Source: Oscillospiraceae bacterium
Lineage (GTDB): Bacteria > Bacillota > Clostridia > Oscillospirales > Oscillospiraceae
Length of the DNA stretch: 64,000 nt
Direction: 5' to 3'
Assembly (NCBI GenBank): GCA_009781515.1
Contig: WQXY01000009.1
Location: forward strand, 1 to 64,000
How positions within the stretch are numbered: the first letter of the stretch is position 1; the number at the start of each line of letters is the position of its first letter. Shown piece by piece: positions 39,694 to 47,800 of this stretch. Made by a program: the position numbers and the translations under genes. The notes under the pieces were generated by a model, which was not told the DNA's origin, did no database searches, and saw nothing but the letters and a program-made list of their open reading frames with translations.

Positions 39694-40530
39694 TTAATCA
39701 ACCGCTAACGGCTGCACTCTGATTGCCTCATTCATTTTACGTTCAAAATCGGCGACTGTCAGCGTGCTAAGCGCTTCGTTTACTCTGTCAAGCAGCTCGG
39801 TATTTCCTTTTTGAACCATCATACCAAGATTTATTTCTTCTTCAGACACGGTAAAGTTACCGTTGCTTTCTGTAAAGTCTAAAAGTTTAAGTTCGGGATA
39901 AACAGATACTGCAGCCATTGCCGTCGGCATGTCCGTAACAACAAGCTCCACCGCGCCCGATGTAAGTGCAACAAGCATTGCAGGTGCGGAGTCCATACCG
40001 GGCAGCATGTTTACATTTGGCACCTGCGGCAGAGCAACATCATACCAAACTGTACCAAGCTGAGAAGTTCCCGTCGCGCCGCTGAGACCTGATAAATCCG
40101 TTGCCGAAGCAAAAGGTCCGTCTGCTCTGACAAGACTGACTATTGAAGCAAAGAAGTACGGGTCTGAAAAATCAAAAGACATTTTACGCTCTTCAGTGAT
40201 TGAGCGGCCTGCAATTTCAATGTCGATTGCACCCGATTGTACTGCCATTGGCAGGCTGTCCCAGTCAATCATGTGAATTTCGAGGTCCATACCAAGCTTT
40301 TCGGCAATAAACTTTGCCATCATAACATCGTAACCGAACGCAAAGTCACTGCTTCCGACAATCGGCACAGCACCGTTGGCGTCTGTCGGTTGTGACCAGT
40401 TGTAGGGAGCATACGCACATTCCATACCGACACGGAGCACTTTTCTATCCCCGTCCGAGTTTCCGCCGCAAGCGGCAAGTAGTGTTACTGCCATTACTAA
40501 AACAAATATCAATGCAAGTAATCTTTTCAT
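39694..40530 (-). CDS. Polar amino-acid ABC transporter, substrate-binding lipoprotein
   Basis: A 278-residue family 3 solute-binding protein. The signal peptide MKRLLALIFVLVMAVTLLAAC ends in a lipobox (LAAC), so it is anchored to the outer face of the membrane by Lgt. Typical stretches follow: RVGMECAYAPYNW, FAFGYDVMMAKFIAEKLGMDLEI and AVQSGAIDIEIAGRSITEERK. The ligand is probably an amino acid but cannot be specified. The ATG at 40530 is preferred because AAGGA lies 12 nt upstream, while it directly abuts the alternative ATG at 40542. Confidence 0.93.
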   Translation of the reverse strand: MKRLLALIFVLVMAVTLLAACGGNSDGDRKVLRVGMECAYAPYNWSQPTDANGAVPIVGSSDFAFGYDVMMAKFIAEKLGMDLEIHMIDWDSLPMAVQSGAIDIEIAGRSITEERKMSFDFSDPYFFASIVSLVRADGPFASATDLSGLSGATGTSQLGTVWYDVALPQVPNVNMLPGMDSAPAMLVALTSGAVELVVTDMPTAMAAVSVYPELKLLDFTESNGNFTVSEEEINLGMMVQKGNTELLDRVNEALSTLTVADFERKMNEAIRVQPLAVD

Positions 40531-40598
40531 TTTCTTATCCATTCCTTAATCAAAAATTTTGTGACGCCCGATATAATATCACTAACTCAAGCGAAACG

Positions 40599-41024
40599 TC
40601 AACTGCCTTGCCCGGCAAACGGTCTGCCAAAAACTTTATGTAGAAAATTTATTATTTCTCTGTCTTCACCCACATAATTCACAATTAACCTTGTGTCTTT
40701 AAAGAAGTAAGGGGGGTAAATCCAGCTTATGCTTGAATTTCCAATGGAATAACCGTCACTGCTAATCGTTGCGGCATCAGTATTCATCGTCCGTTCTGAT
40801 TGAAACTCATAAACACTGATAATCTCGTCACCAATCAGCAATGGTCTGCGTGGGACGGAAAGAAAGCTGTAGTCCGTATCAAAGCTGACCTCGATGTATT
40901 CAAAGCCGTTATCGCTCAGAAGCTTTAGAAATCTATCATAATTAAGTCCGCCATCACCGCAGGATACCAAAAATACGAGTATAACTGTTAAAACCGCTAC
41001 CCAAAGAATTTTCACTGTTTTCAT
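40599..41024 (-). CDS. Small lipoprotein of unknown function
   Basis: A 141-residue protein, not recognised. The first 22 residues form a lipoprotein signal with the lipobox VSC followed by GDGG. The mature part is short, with several Tyr and Phe residues, and shows no known motif. The ATG at 41024 follows GAGGT by 8 nt; a GTG 15 nt upstream overlaps that site. It is upstream of the amino-acid importer in the same direction but 70 bp apart, so a link is uncertain. Confidence 0.65.
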   Translation of the reverse strand: MKTVKILWVAVLTVILVFLVSCGDGGLNYDRFLKLLSDNGFEYIEVSFDTDYSFLSVPRRPLLIGDEIISVYEFQSERTMNTDAATISSDGYSIGNSSISWIYPPYFFKDTRLIVNYVGEDREIINFLHKVFGRPFAGQGS

Positions 41025-41089
41025 AAAAATGCACCTCACTTACGCCGTATTGTAGCATAAATGAGGTGATATTTCAATAATTTCCCGTG

Positions 41090-41635
41090 TTATAAAACGA
41101 AAATCTTAAGCACAAGCAATGCAACTCCTATAAGTATCGGAAGCAGTGCTACCATTTTGTTGGCACTGACACTTTTCGCATTTTTTACAGGCTCATCTGT
41201 GGGGTTTTTCGTTAATGTGTTATAAATGTATGAAAGTATGGTTTTTTGTTCCTTATCTCCGAGGGTGTACCCGACAAGCCATGCAATACCAAATGATAAA
41301 AACAAAAGTGCAAGCGGCAGGGCATAGTCCGAAAACGGTTTGTCAAAGTCAAAGGTGTACGTGAGCCAAAGAGCAAACGGTATGGAAAATGCCGAAAGAA
41401 GAACCGACATCGCATAATTAATTTTCGGTTTTACATGGATTTTTCCATGCTTATGCTCAACTGTATAGTTGTTGTATTTTCCGCTCAGCAAAGCTATGCC
41501 GATTTTCGGATTTGGTGTTACGCTCTTAATATCGGGACATCCCGCAACCTTACTGTAAAGAAGCTCGCCTATTTGCGTGTCCGTGACTTGAACGGGTGCC
41601 GAGAACAGTTTTAAGTCAATTTTTGTTTCAGCCAT
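41090..41635 (-). CDS. Membrane protein of unknown function
   Basis: A 181-residue protein, not recognised. The first 80 residues are cytosolic or globular (MAETKIDLKLFSAPVQVTD, KIGIALLSGKYNNYTVEH). Three hydrophobic segments follow, at about 87-105, 112-130 and 160-180, with LLFLSFGIAWLVGYTLGDKEQK between the second and third. The start at 41635 has GGGGA about 8 nt upstream; the frame continues to 41728, but that part is the complement of a palindromic repeat. It lies downstream of the anti-sigma-like gene, separated by that strong hairpin. Confidence 0.65.
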   Translation of the reverse strand: MAETKIDLKLFSAPVQVTDTQIGELLYSKVAGCPDIKSVTPNPKIGIALLSGKYNNYTVEHKHGKIHVKPKINYAMSVLLSAFSIPFALWLTYTFDFDKPFSDYALPLALLFLSFGIAWLVGYTLGDKEQKTILSYIYNTLTKNPTDEPVKNAKSVSANKMVALLPILIGVALLVLKIFVL

Positions 41636-41662
41636 AATGCATCCCCTTTTTTTGATGTTATT

Positions 41663-41734
41663 GTGACAGGGGGACGGGGGTTTGTCAATCTTTAGTTGAC
41701 AAACCCCCGTCCCCCTGTCACCTGTCACCTGTCA
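41663..41734. repeat. Perfect inverted pair of the GGGGACGGGGGTTTGTC repeat plus CTGTCAC units
   Basis: Two perfect 26-bp arms (41663-41688 and 41696-41721) flank a 7-nt loop, followed by further CTGTCAC units. The last unit supplies the TGA stop of the anti-sigma-like gene at 41732-41734. It probably also acts as a terminator. Confidence 0.88.
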
Positions 41735-42748
41735 CTTAAGCTTAGTAAAATCAATCATATCAACCAAGGCTTCAAGTTCGCTTTTTGAAATCCCAATTGT
41801 AACAGTTTCAAAAATTGATCCTTCAGGGTTTCTACCTTCGTTATATGCTCTTAAGCAATACTCATATAAAAAAGGTTCATTACCACCGTGAATAGTTATT
41901 ATGATAAACGCTCTATCCGTACCTACAATAATAACAGAATACCTGGCATCTTGCATTAGCAACGCAGTTGTACCATTCTTGTTAGTATATGACCAATCAT
42001 CAAACGCTGTAATATCGCTGACTTGCCAAAATGCCAAGTCTAAGGTGCCCTTACGGGTATGACGAAATTGGAATGAACTATTACCATAATAACCATCAAA
42101 ACTAAAAGTACCAAGCGGATAAACGTAACCCGGAAATGCAGATATTGACTCATCAAAAAATGGCTCATAAGCTATTATTTCAAAAAATGGTTCAAAGTCA
42201 GAAGGGTCAACTTCATAATAGTTTATGACATCAGAATGACCTTGATAAATCAATCCATGAGCTTCAGCTATTTTTTCCGGAGAAAGCTTTCTCCCGTCAT
42301 ACGGCATCATGTGCATTTTCCACCACATTTGAATAGCGTCAAATTCCGGACTACCGGGAAGACCTTGCAATGCCACTGCATCTAACTTGTGTTCAACAAT
42401 TTGCGCATCGGGATTTGCTTCCACAAAATCAGCCCAAGGAAGACCCGGATTATGTATTCTGTTTCCATCATTATCTACAAGATATATGTTAAGAGGAACA
42501 CTGCTCGGTAAAAGCATATCCCTCAGCCCGAAAAAGTTCGTTGCGATAGCTGTGATTGTAGTGCCGAGGGCAAGACAAATGACCGCTGCGACAAAAAGCA
42601 CTCTCGACAAACGCCTCGTGCCGTACTTTTGTGTGCTTTGCATTTCTACACTTGCGGCGGCTTTTGTTTTTTGGATAAGAGAAAGCGGCGGAAGCTCGTC
42701 GGATTTCAGAGTTTCACTCAGTATGGTATCGATATCAATCTTTTTCAT
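41732..42748 (-). CDS. Single-pass membrane protein, probable anti-sigma factor
   Basis: A 338-residue protein with about 48 cytosolic residues, one membrane helix (about 49-72, LFVAAVICLALGTTITAIA) and a large outer domain. This topology and its position, overlapping the ECF sigma gene by 14 bp, are those of a membrane-bound anti-sigma factor, although no zinc-binding ZAS motif is visible. The outer domain has DUF4367-like features but was not firmly recognised. GGGGTGG lies 6 nt before the ATG. The stop codon is part of a repeat element, so the C-terminus may have been changed. Confidence 0.72.
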   Translation of the reverse strand: MKKIDIDTILSETLKSDELPPLSLIQKTKAAASVEMQSTQKYGTRRLSRVLFVAAVICLALGTTITAIATNFFGLRDMLLPSSVPLNIYLVDNDGNRIHNPGLPWADFVEANPDAQIVEHKLDAVALQGLPGSPEFDAIQMWWKMHMMPYDGRKLSPEKIAEAHGLIYQGHSDVINYYEVDPSDFEPFFEIIAYEPFFDESISAFPGYVYPLGTFSFDGYYGNSSFQFRHTRKGTLDLAFWQVSDITAFDDWSYTNKNGTTALLMQDARYSVIIVGTDRAFIIITIHGGNEPFLYEYCLRAYNEGRNPEGSIFETVTIGISKSELEALVDMIDFTKLK

Positions 42749-43277
42749 ATTTGTCCACCCCTTTCCTTATTTTCTGCCTTGCGTTAAATAGTCTGCTTTT
42801 TACCGTGCCCGGCGGCAGGTTTAATGTCCTTGCGATGTCTGCGATATCCATTTGGGCATTATAGTGCAAAATGATTGGGATACGGTACTTTTCGGGGAGC
42901 TTGTCAACCAGCCCTTGCACAAACTCTTTTTCCGCCTGCTTCAAAAAGTCGTCTTCGACATTTTGCCCGCTGCTGATGTCAAAATCGAGAGGAGTCTGCG
43001 GTGCAATACGCATACGTCTTGCATATTTTCGCTGTTTGCTTTTCCACAGTGAGAGGGCTTCGCGGCATAAGAAGCTCTGCGGGCTTTTTGCTATATCAAT
43101 TTTCAAAGGTTTTTGCAAAACGATAATCCATGTTTCCTGAAATAAATCCTCGGCATCTTCCTTTGAATAAGTAATGCTCCTGCAAAAGCGGTACAGTACA
43201 GTGCTGTGCTCGTCAATCAAACCGGTGATTTCCGATTTGCCCGACGGTGCGGCAGATTGTGATAAAGTCATTGCCAT
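42735..43277 (-). CDS. ECF-type RNA polymerase sigma factor
   Basis: A 180-residue sigma-70 family factor with region 2 (FCRSITYSKEDAEDLFQETWIIVL) and region 4 (LPEKYRIPIILHYNAQMDIADIARTLNLPPGTVKSRLFNARQKIRK), and no region 3, as in ECF factors. The ATG at 43277 has GGGGGAG 7 nt upstream; the frame also runs to an ATG at 43310 without support. Region 2.2 motif DAEDLFQ is intact. The next gene is a likely membrane anti-sigma factor. Its own promoter and the divergent lipoprotein promoter share one ECF-like signature, which suggests autoregulation and a direct target. Confidence 0.9.
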   Translation of the reverse strand: MAMTLSQSAAPSGKSEITGLIDEHSTVLYRFCRSITYSKEDAEDLFQETWIIVLQKPLKIDIAKSPQSFLCREALSLWKSKQRKYARRMRIAPQTPLDFDISSGQNVEDDFLKQAEKEFVQGLVDKLPEKYRIPIILHYNAQMDIADIARTLNLPPGTVKSRLFNARQKIRKGVDKYEKD

Positions 43278-43330
43278 TGTTGCGCTCCCCCACGACTCTT
43301 TTTCGTGCATTTATTCTTCGTACTGTTTAT

Positions 43331-43356
43331 ATCGTCACATATTTGCTTTTGGTTCA
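43331..43356 (-). promoter_or_regulatory. Candidate ECF promoter of the sigma/anti-sigma operon
   Basis: On the minus strand TGAACC (43351-43356) is 13 nt from TGACGAT (43331-43337), continuing as GACGATATAAACA. Confidence 0.7.
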
Positions 43357-43391
43357 TTTTTTATTTATTGTCTTAATTATAACACAAAAAA

Positions 43392-43417
43392 TGAACCGTT
43401 ATTAATTACGCGACGAT
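43392..43417 (+). promoter_or_regulatory. Candidate ECF promoter of the propeller/solute-binding lipoprotein
   Basis: TGAACC (43392-43397) is 13 nt from CGACGAT (43411-43417), continuing as GACGATATAAACA. Hexamers, spacing and the 13-nt downstream block equal those of the opposite promoter, while the spacer sequence differs. Confidence 0.72.
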
Positions 43418-43472
43418 ATAAACAACATGCCGCGTATAACACATAGCGAAAACAATAAAGGAGACATTAAAG

Positions 43473-45785
43473 ATGAAAAGAGCTATAGCATTATTGTTGA
43501 TACTTACACTTGTATTTACAACATTTCTAACGGGCTGCGGAAAAAACACTCCTGCTGACAGCGACAACGGGCAAGACCTCTCTGCACAGCCTGCACCTAC
43601 ACCGCAGCTCGCTGCCTTTCCCAAATTATCAGACACCATTCCAAATATTGACAATATTGTTTTGACAAAAGACAAAATTTATTTTACGTCAACAGAAGCT
43701 TATCCCGACCGTTCGTTTTATCTCGGCACTGCCATATACTCTGTAAATATTGACGGCAGCGACCTGACGGAGCTGAAAAATTATACAGAAACTTATGATC
43801 CCCCGTCCGAAGCCTTGGGCGGCGAAACAATAATAGTTTCCATGCACGCGGACGATAATGGCAATGTCTGGATTGCAGAAGCTGCTTATTACTATGTATT
43901 TGCGTTATTGAATGATGCGAACTTGGAAAGCTCACCGATATCGCAGATTTGGGATTACAAAGCGTCTGTCGGCAGTGAGTATGCTGTGCGAAAGCTTGAT
44001 GCAACAGGCAGCGAAGTTCATGCTCTCGACTTAAATGTGCCCGAAGCAATGCACGAGGGTTACTATGTTGAAAGTATTGCCTGTGACGGTGACGGCAATT
44101 TATATGTAGGCTCCGTTATGGGTATATCTGTGTTTGACCGTGAGGGAAACAGTCTTTTTGACCTTGTATTTTCAGGCCATTACAGACGTTTAATAAAACT
44201 CCATGACGGGACTGTTGCAGTGCCAAACTCAGGAGAAATGCTTCATATAATTGATTTTGAAAACAAAGCATGGGATAAGCCAATATCTCTGCCTGAGCGT
44301 GCGTATAATATTTTTTCGGGAAATGAAGAATACAGCGTTGTATTTATTGACGGAGTCAAGCTTCATGGCATCAAAACAGGCACGCAGGAGGTTGAAATTA
44401 TTCTCGATTTTGGCGAAAACAATATTAATCCGAAAATAGTAGATAATTTACTGTTTTTGCCTGACGGACGAATAATGCTGACAAATAGAGCACTTTCGGC
44501 AAGTGATAACGAAACAGAGCTTCTGGTATTTTCTATTATCCCGCCGGGATTTTTAAGCGAGCAGGGGATAATTGAACTCACATTTGCCGTATCCGATCCG
44601 GGCGACAGCAACGGAATTAGAGAAGCCGTCATGCAATTTAACAGTGAAAGCACAACACATCGGATAGAAATTATTGACTACACTGATTATTCGGGAAACT
44701 GGCATGTACCTGTTGAAAGGCTTGCTATGGAGCTTATCACAGGAACTGCTCCTGACATTATTCGTGTGCATAGTGTTCCGTATGAGCAATGGGCGGCAAA
44801 AGGCGTGTTCGTCGATTTGTATCCGTATATCGACGCCGACCGCGAGCTTAGCCGCAGTGACTTTTTGGAAAGTATTTTTGCCTGCGCAGAGGTTAATGGC
44901 GGTTTATACGGTGTTCCCACATCATTTTCTATAGCCTCTTTAGTCGGCAATCCGTCTGTAATTGGGGATAGTACGAGTTGGACATGGAGTGAATTTATGT
45001 CTGTTATTAATGCAAATCCCAAAGCTGATTATCCGGTTGGCGGCGAAATGAGAGAAGAGTACGGTTTAAGATATTGGCTTCAATCCACTATTGGAAACTA
45101 TGTTGACTGGGTTTCGGGAACAGCGCATTTTGACAGAGGAGATTTTGCAGAGTTATTGGAGCTTTTCAAAGATTATACTGCCTATGACTACGATAATTAT
45201 CAATCAACACAACAATTAGTTGCAAGCGGCAGGCAACTCATGGGTCAATCGCGTTTATATACATTTATGTATTATCATTGGAACCGCGAGGAATATGGCG
45301 GAGAGTTTATTTTTAAGGGTTATCCGACCGAAAACGGAAGCGGTATTTATGCCGCGGGTGGAACAGATGTGATGATAAATGCTCAAGGCAAGGATGTTGA
45401 TGCAGCTTGGGAATTTGTGCGGACTTTTCTGACCGAAGACTGGCAGCGCACCAGACCCGGCAATCACTTTATGTTTCCGACAAATAAAAATGTGTTTAAT
45501 GAAAAATTAAAAGAAGCTATGACACCGCCCGAAGAGGAACAGTGGATAACTCCTTATATGGGTACACCTTTTATGGTCAATGCAGCTCTTACTCAAAAAG
45601 AAGCTGACCAAATCGTCGCAGCGGTAAATGCCATTTCCGGCTTTACGGGGTTTTCAACTCCGTCTTTGGAAGACATCATAATGGAAAGTGCCGCGGATTA
45701 TTTTGCGGGGCGGATAACAGTAGAAGATGCTGTCAGAATAATCCAAAGCCGCGCGAGTATATACATGGCAGAACAAGCCGGGTAA
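43473..45785 (+). CDS. Lipoprotein with propeller-like domain and solute-binding domain
   Basis: A 770-residue surface lipoprotein. The signal ends in the lipobox LTGC at residues 19-22. Residues about 60-350 contain repeated strands of the type IYSVNIDGSDLTEL, DDNGNVWIAEAAYY and CDGDGNLYVGSVMGISVFDREGN, as in NHL or similar beta-propellers. From about 370 an extracellular solute-binding domain of the family 1 type begins (GTAPDIIRVHSVPYEQWAAKGVFVDLYPYID, later WEFVRTFLTEDWQ). It has no permease or ATPase beside it. A partial paralogue lies at 63269. The divergent ECF sigma factor probably controls it. It could be a sensor, a scavenging receptor or a binding protein for a distant transporter; its ligand is unknown. 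Confidence 0.85.
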   Translation: MKRAIALLLILTLVFTTFLTGCGKNTPADSDNGQDLSAQPAPTPQLAAFPKLSDTIPNIDNIVLTKDKIYFTSTEAYPDRSFYLGTAIYSVNIDGSDLTELKNYTETYDPPSEALGGETIIVSMHADDNGNVWIAEAAYYYVFALLNDANLESSPISQIWDYKASVGSEYAVRKLDATGSEVHALDLNVPEAMHEGYYVESIACDGDGNLYVGSVMGISVFDREGNSLFDLVFSGHYRRLIKLHDGTVAVPNSGEMLHIIDFENKAWDKPISLPERAYNIFSGNEEYSVVFIDGVKLHGIKTGTQEVEIILDFGENNINPKIVDNLLFLPDGRIMLTNRALSASDNETELLVFSIIPPGFLSEQGIIELTFAVSDPGDSNGIREAVMQFNSESTTHRIEIIDYTDYSGNWHVPVERLAMELITGTAPDIIRVHSVPYEQWAAKGVFVDLYPYIDADRELSRSDFLESIFACAEVNGGLYGVPTSFSIASLVGNPSVIGDSTSWTWSEFMSVINANPKADYPVGGEMREEYGLRYWLQSTIGNYVDWVSGTAHFDRGDFAELLELFKDYTAYDYDNYQSTQQLVASGRQLMGQSRLYTFMYYHWNREEYGGEFIFKGYPTENGSGIYAAGGTDVMINAQGKDVDAAWEFVRTFLTEDWQRTRPGNHFMFPTNKNVFNEKLKEAMTPPEEEQWITPYMGTPFMVNAALTQKEADQIVAAVNAISGFTGFSTPSLEDIIMESAADYFAGRITVEDAVRIIQSRASIYMAEQAG

Positions 45786-45786
45786 T

Positions 45787-45812
45787 GTGACAAGGGGACG
45801 GGGGTTTGTCAA
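45787..45812 (+). repeat. Single arm of the GGGGACGGGGGTTTGTC repeat
   Basis: It fills the 28-bp gap between two convergent stop codons. Confidence 0.85.
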
Positions 45813-45813
45813 C

Positions 45814-46917
45814 TTAGAAGTTACATAACTCGTATGATGTGCTTCGCCCTCCTTCAGGAGAACGCTTAAGTATACCTTTGCTTATTAAATCATCAATATC
45901 GCGAAGAGCCGTGTCATGCGAACACTTACATAACTTTGCCCACTTAGCTGTAGTTAGCTTTCCTTCAAAATCGTCAATCAACTTATTAAGTATTATAAGC
46001 TGCCTTTCATTCATTGCGATATTTCTAAATCTATCAAAAATTAAGGTTTTATACACAGCTATTTCCAGCTTCTTTTCGCTTGCTTCAACAGCATGTGTCA
46101 AGCAAATTAGAAACCAGTTTATCCATCTGCTGATATCATTGAAATAGTCTGTAGCAAATTCAAGTTCGTTATAGTATGCCTTTCTTTCTTTTAGAATTTG
46201 AGTAGACAAGCTATAGTACCTTTTAGAATTGTCTTCAGCGCGAGCTAATAAAAGGTCTGCAATAGCACGTCCTATTCTACCATTCCCGTCATCAAACGGG
46301 TGGATTGCTTCAAACCAAAAATGCGCTATTGCCGCTTTTACATAGGGGTCTGTATTTTGCTTTTTTTCCAGCCACTCTAATAGCTTTTTCATTTCGCCGG
46401 GAACACGCTCAGGAGCAGGTGCGACATAATGTACTTTTTCATTACCAAGCTCGCCTGAAACGACTGACATTCCATCGACGCGATAAGCACCAACTGTGAT
46501 TTTACTCATGCCGCTCCATCCCGACGGGAACAGCGCAGCATGCCATCCAAATAGTCTCTCGTCAGTAACCTTCTCCGTGTATCTTTGCGTTGCGTCAAGT
46601 ACCATTTCCACAACACCTTGTGTATAATGGTTTGTATAAACATCATCAATCCCGGCTACATCAAGACCAAGCCTTTTTGCTACAGATGACCTAACACTTG
46701 ACCTATTGAGGATTTCACCCTCTATTTCTGATGATGCTACAACCTCGTCCGATACCGCATTCAATATAAGATTATCATGTACTTCAAATCCGAGTGCATC
46801 AAGCTTGCCGAATAAACGGCTTTGCGATTTGTAGAATTGAATAAGGGAATTTTGAAACACGCTGTCATCATAATTCATATCTGACCAATCGGCTCTTTCG
46901 TGGATATATTTCTTCAT
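45814..46917 (-). CDS. Fic-family protein with inhibitory motif and C-terminal winged helix
   Basis: A 367-residue protein. The catalytic motif HPFDDGNGRIGR (about 206-217) is complete, so it should be able to transfer AMP or a related group from a nucleotide to a protein hydroxyl. Near the N-terminus SSEIEG (about 62-67) fits the (S/T)xxxE(G/N) inhibitory helix, making this a class II autoinhibited Fic. The last 60 residues (KWAKLCKCSHDTALRDIDDLISKGILKRSPEGGRS) look like a winged HTH. Two near-identical palindromes cover its promoter, so it may repress itself. The cellular target is not known; a toxin-antitoxin pair lies just upstream. Confidence 0.9.
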   Translation of the reverse strand: MKKYIHERADWSDMNYDDSVFQNSLIQFYKSQSRLFGKLDALGFEVHDNLILNAVSDEVVASSEIEGEILNRSSVRSSVAKRLGLDVAGIDDVYTNHYTQGVVEMVLDATQRYTEKVTDERLFGWHAALFPSGWSGMSKITVGAYRVDGMSVVSGELGNEKVHYVAPAPERVPGEMKKLLEWLEKKQNTDPYVKAAIAHFWFEAIHPFDDGNGRIGRAIADLLLARAEDNSKRYYSLSTQILKERKAYYNELEFATDYFNDISRWINWFLICLTHAVEASEKKLEIAVYKTLIFDRFRNIAMNERQLIILNKLIDDFEGKLTTAKWAKLCKCSHDTALRDIDDLISKGILKRSPEGGRSTSYELCNF

Positions 46918-46939
46918 TTTCCTACCTCAAAGTAAAGCT

Positions 46940-47019
46940 TGCGTAGATTACCGTCTTATTCGACGCAGAATATGCGTAGAATACCATCTCATTCTACGCA
47001 TATTTTATATATTTGTCAA
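46940..47019 (-). promoter_or_regulatory. Tandem 28-bp operators overlapping the fic promoter
   Basis: Two palindromes begin TGCGTAGA and end in ACGCA: 46940-46967 (arms slightly degenerate) and 46973-47000, whose arms TGCGTAGAAT/ATTCTACGCA are perfect and extend to 14 bp with flanking bases. Their centres are 33 bp apart, about three helical turns. The promoter TTGACA (47014-47019) with 17-nt spacing to TAGAAT (46991-46996) places the -10 inside the second palindrome. Confidence 0.78.
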
Positions 47020-47021
47020 GC

Positions 47022-47040
47022 GTGACAAGGGGACGGGGCA
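47022..47040 (+). repeat. Partial arm of the GGGGACGGGGGTTTGTC repeat
   Basis: GTGACAAGGGGACGGGGCA, truncated after the G-run, between fic and the toxin gene. Confidence 0.75.
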
Positions 47041-47062
47041 GTTTTTTATTAAACCTCTCTTT

Positions 47063-47323
47063 TCAATCCTCGTAATGCCCTTTACATGCAACTATTACTA
47101 AATTACGGTCTTTATCTCCTGTGTACACAAGACGGTTTGCATCATCTATTTCACGGCTACATTCTTTTCGTCCTTTCAACGCTTCGGGTTTACCAATTCC
47201 CTTTAGAAAGCCGTTTCTTTGAATGTCTTTGATGAGAGCATTAATACGCTTCAGTGTTTTTCTGTCCTCGGTTTGCCAGTATAAATATTGTGAAAATCCT
47301 GTTTCGGTGAAGGTAACCTTCAT
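47063..47323 (-). CDS. yoeB: YoeB/Txe-family mRNA interferase toxin
   Basis: An 86-residue RelE-superfamily toxin. KVTFTETGFSQYLYWQTEDRKTLKRINALIKDIQRNGFLKGIGKPEALKG is typical of YoeB, as is the end ...SREIDDANRLVYTG...VIVACKGHYED with the catalytic Glu, Arg and His/Tyr. Such toxins cut mRNA at the ribosomal A site when freed from the antitoxin. The gene overlaps the antitoxin gene by 4 bp, the usual antitoxin-first order. Confidence 0.94.
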   Translation of the reverse strand: MKVTFTETGFSQYLYWQTEDRKTLKRINALIKDIQRNGFLKGIGKPEALKGRKECSREIDDANRLVYTGDKDRNLVIVACKGHYED

Positions 47324-47634
47324 GAATTATAACCTCTGCGTACTTCAGCAACGAAAGAAAGAGCTTCCTCTGCAGTCATTGTTTCCATTGCATCCAACTC
47401 TTCTATTGTGAATGAAATAATTTTACCATCGGTTATTTCTTTTGCAGATTTATCAACCATAGTAAGATATTCTGCATTGCGTTTTGCCTTTTCCAGCTCG
47501 TTATATTCTCTTTCGCTTAAAACCACAAGGTTTTCATTTCTTGGGCGCGCAATGAGAACAATTTCTCCTGCATTTATCATATCACTGACTTTCTTAAAAT
47601 CATTTCGTAAGTCTACTGTTTTTATCGCTACCAT
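47320..47634 (-). CDS. yefM: YefM/Phd-family antitoxin
   Basis: A 104-residue Phd/YefM antitoxin. The N-terminal DNA-binding fold shows as DLRNDFKKVSDMINAGEIVLIARPRNENLVVLSEREYNELEKA. The C-terminal part binds and neutralises YoeB and is longer than in E. coli YefM (83-92 residues). The complex normally represses its own promoter. AGGAGCG lies about 8 nt before the ATG. The upstream gap is filled with repeats, and no clear operator was picked out. Confidence 0.92.
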   Translation of the reverse strand: MVAIKTVDLRNDFKKVSDMINAGEIVLIARPRNENLVVLSEREYNELEKAKRNAEYLTMVDKSAKEITDGKIISFTIEELDAMETMTAEEALSFVAEVRRGYNS

Positions 47635-47702
47635 ATTATGCGCTCCTATCTGTATTTATTTATGTACTTATTATAATACTTCTTGTTGCACTTGTCAACA
47701 CT

Positions 47703-47800
47703 TTGTCAAGGGGACGGGGGTTTGTCATACCCTGTCATGGGCGGGACGATGTGGACATCGTCCCCTACGCAGGCACCAGGTTGCCTCCCCTACAACCAAA
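47703..47800. repeat. Repeat cluster between yefM and the ABC-2 permease
   Basis: A GGGGACGGGGGTTTGTC arm (47703-47727) is followed by the palindrome GGGACGATGT-GG-ACATCGTCCC (about 47742-47763) and CTACGCAGGCACCAGGTTGCC. A related GGACGAACACAGTTCGTCC palindrome lies at about 49129-49147. Confidence 0.7.
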
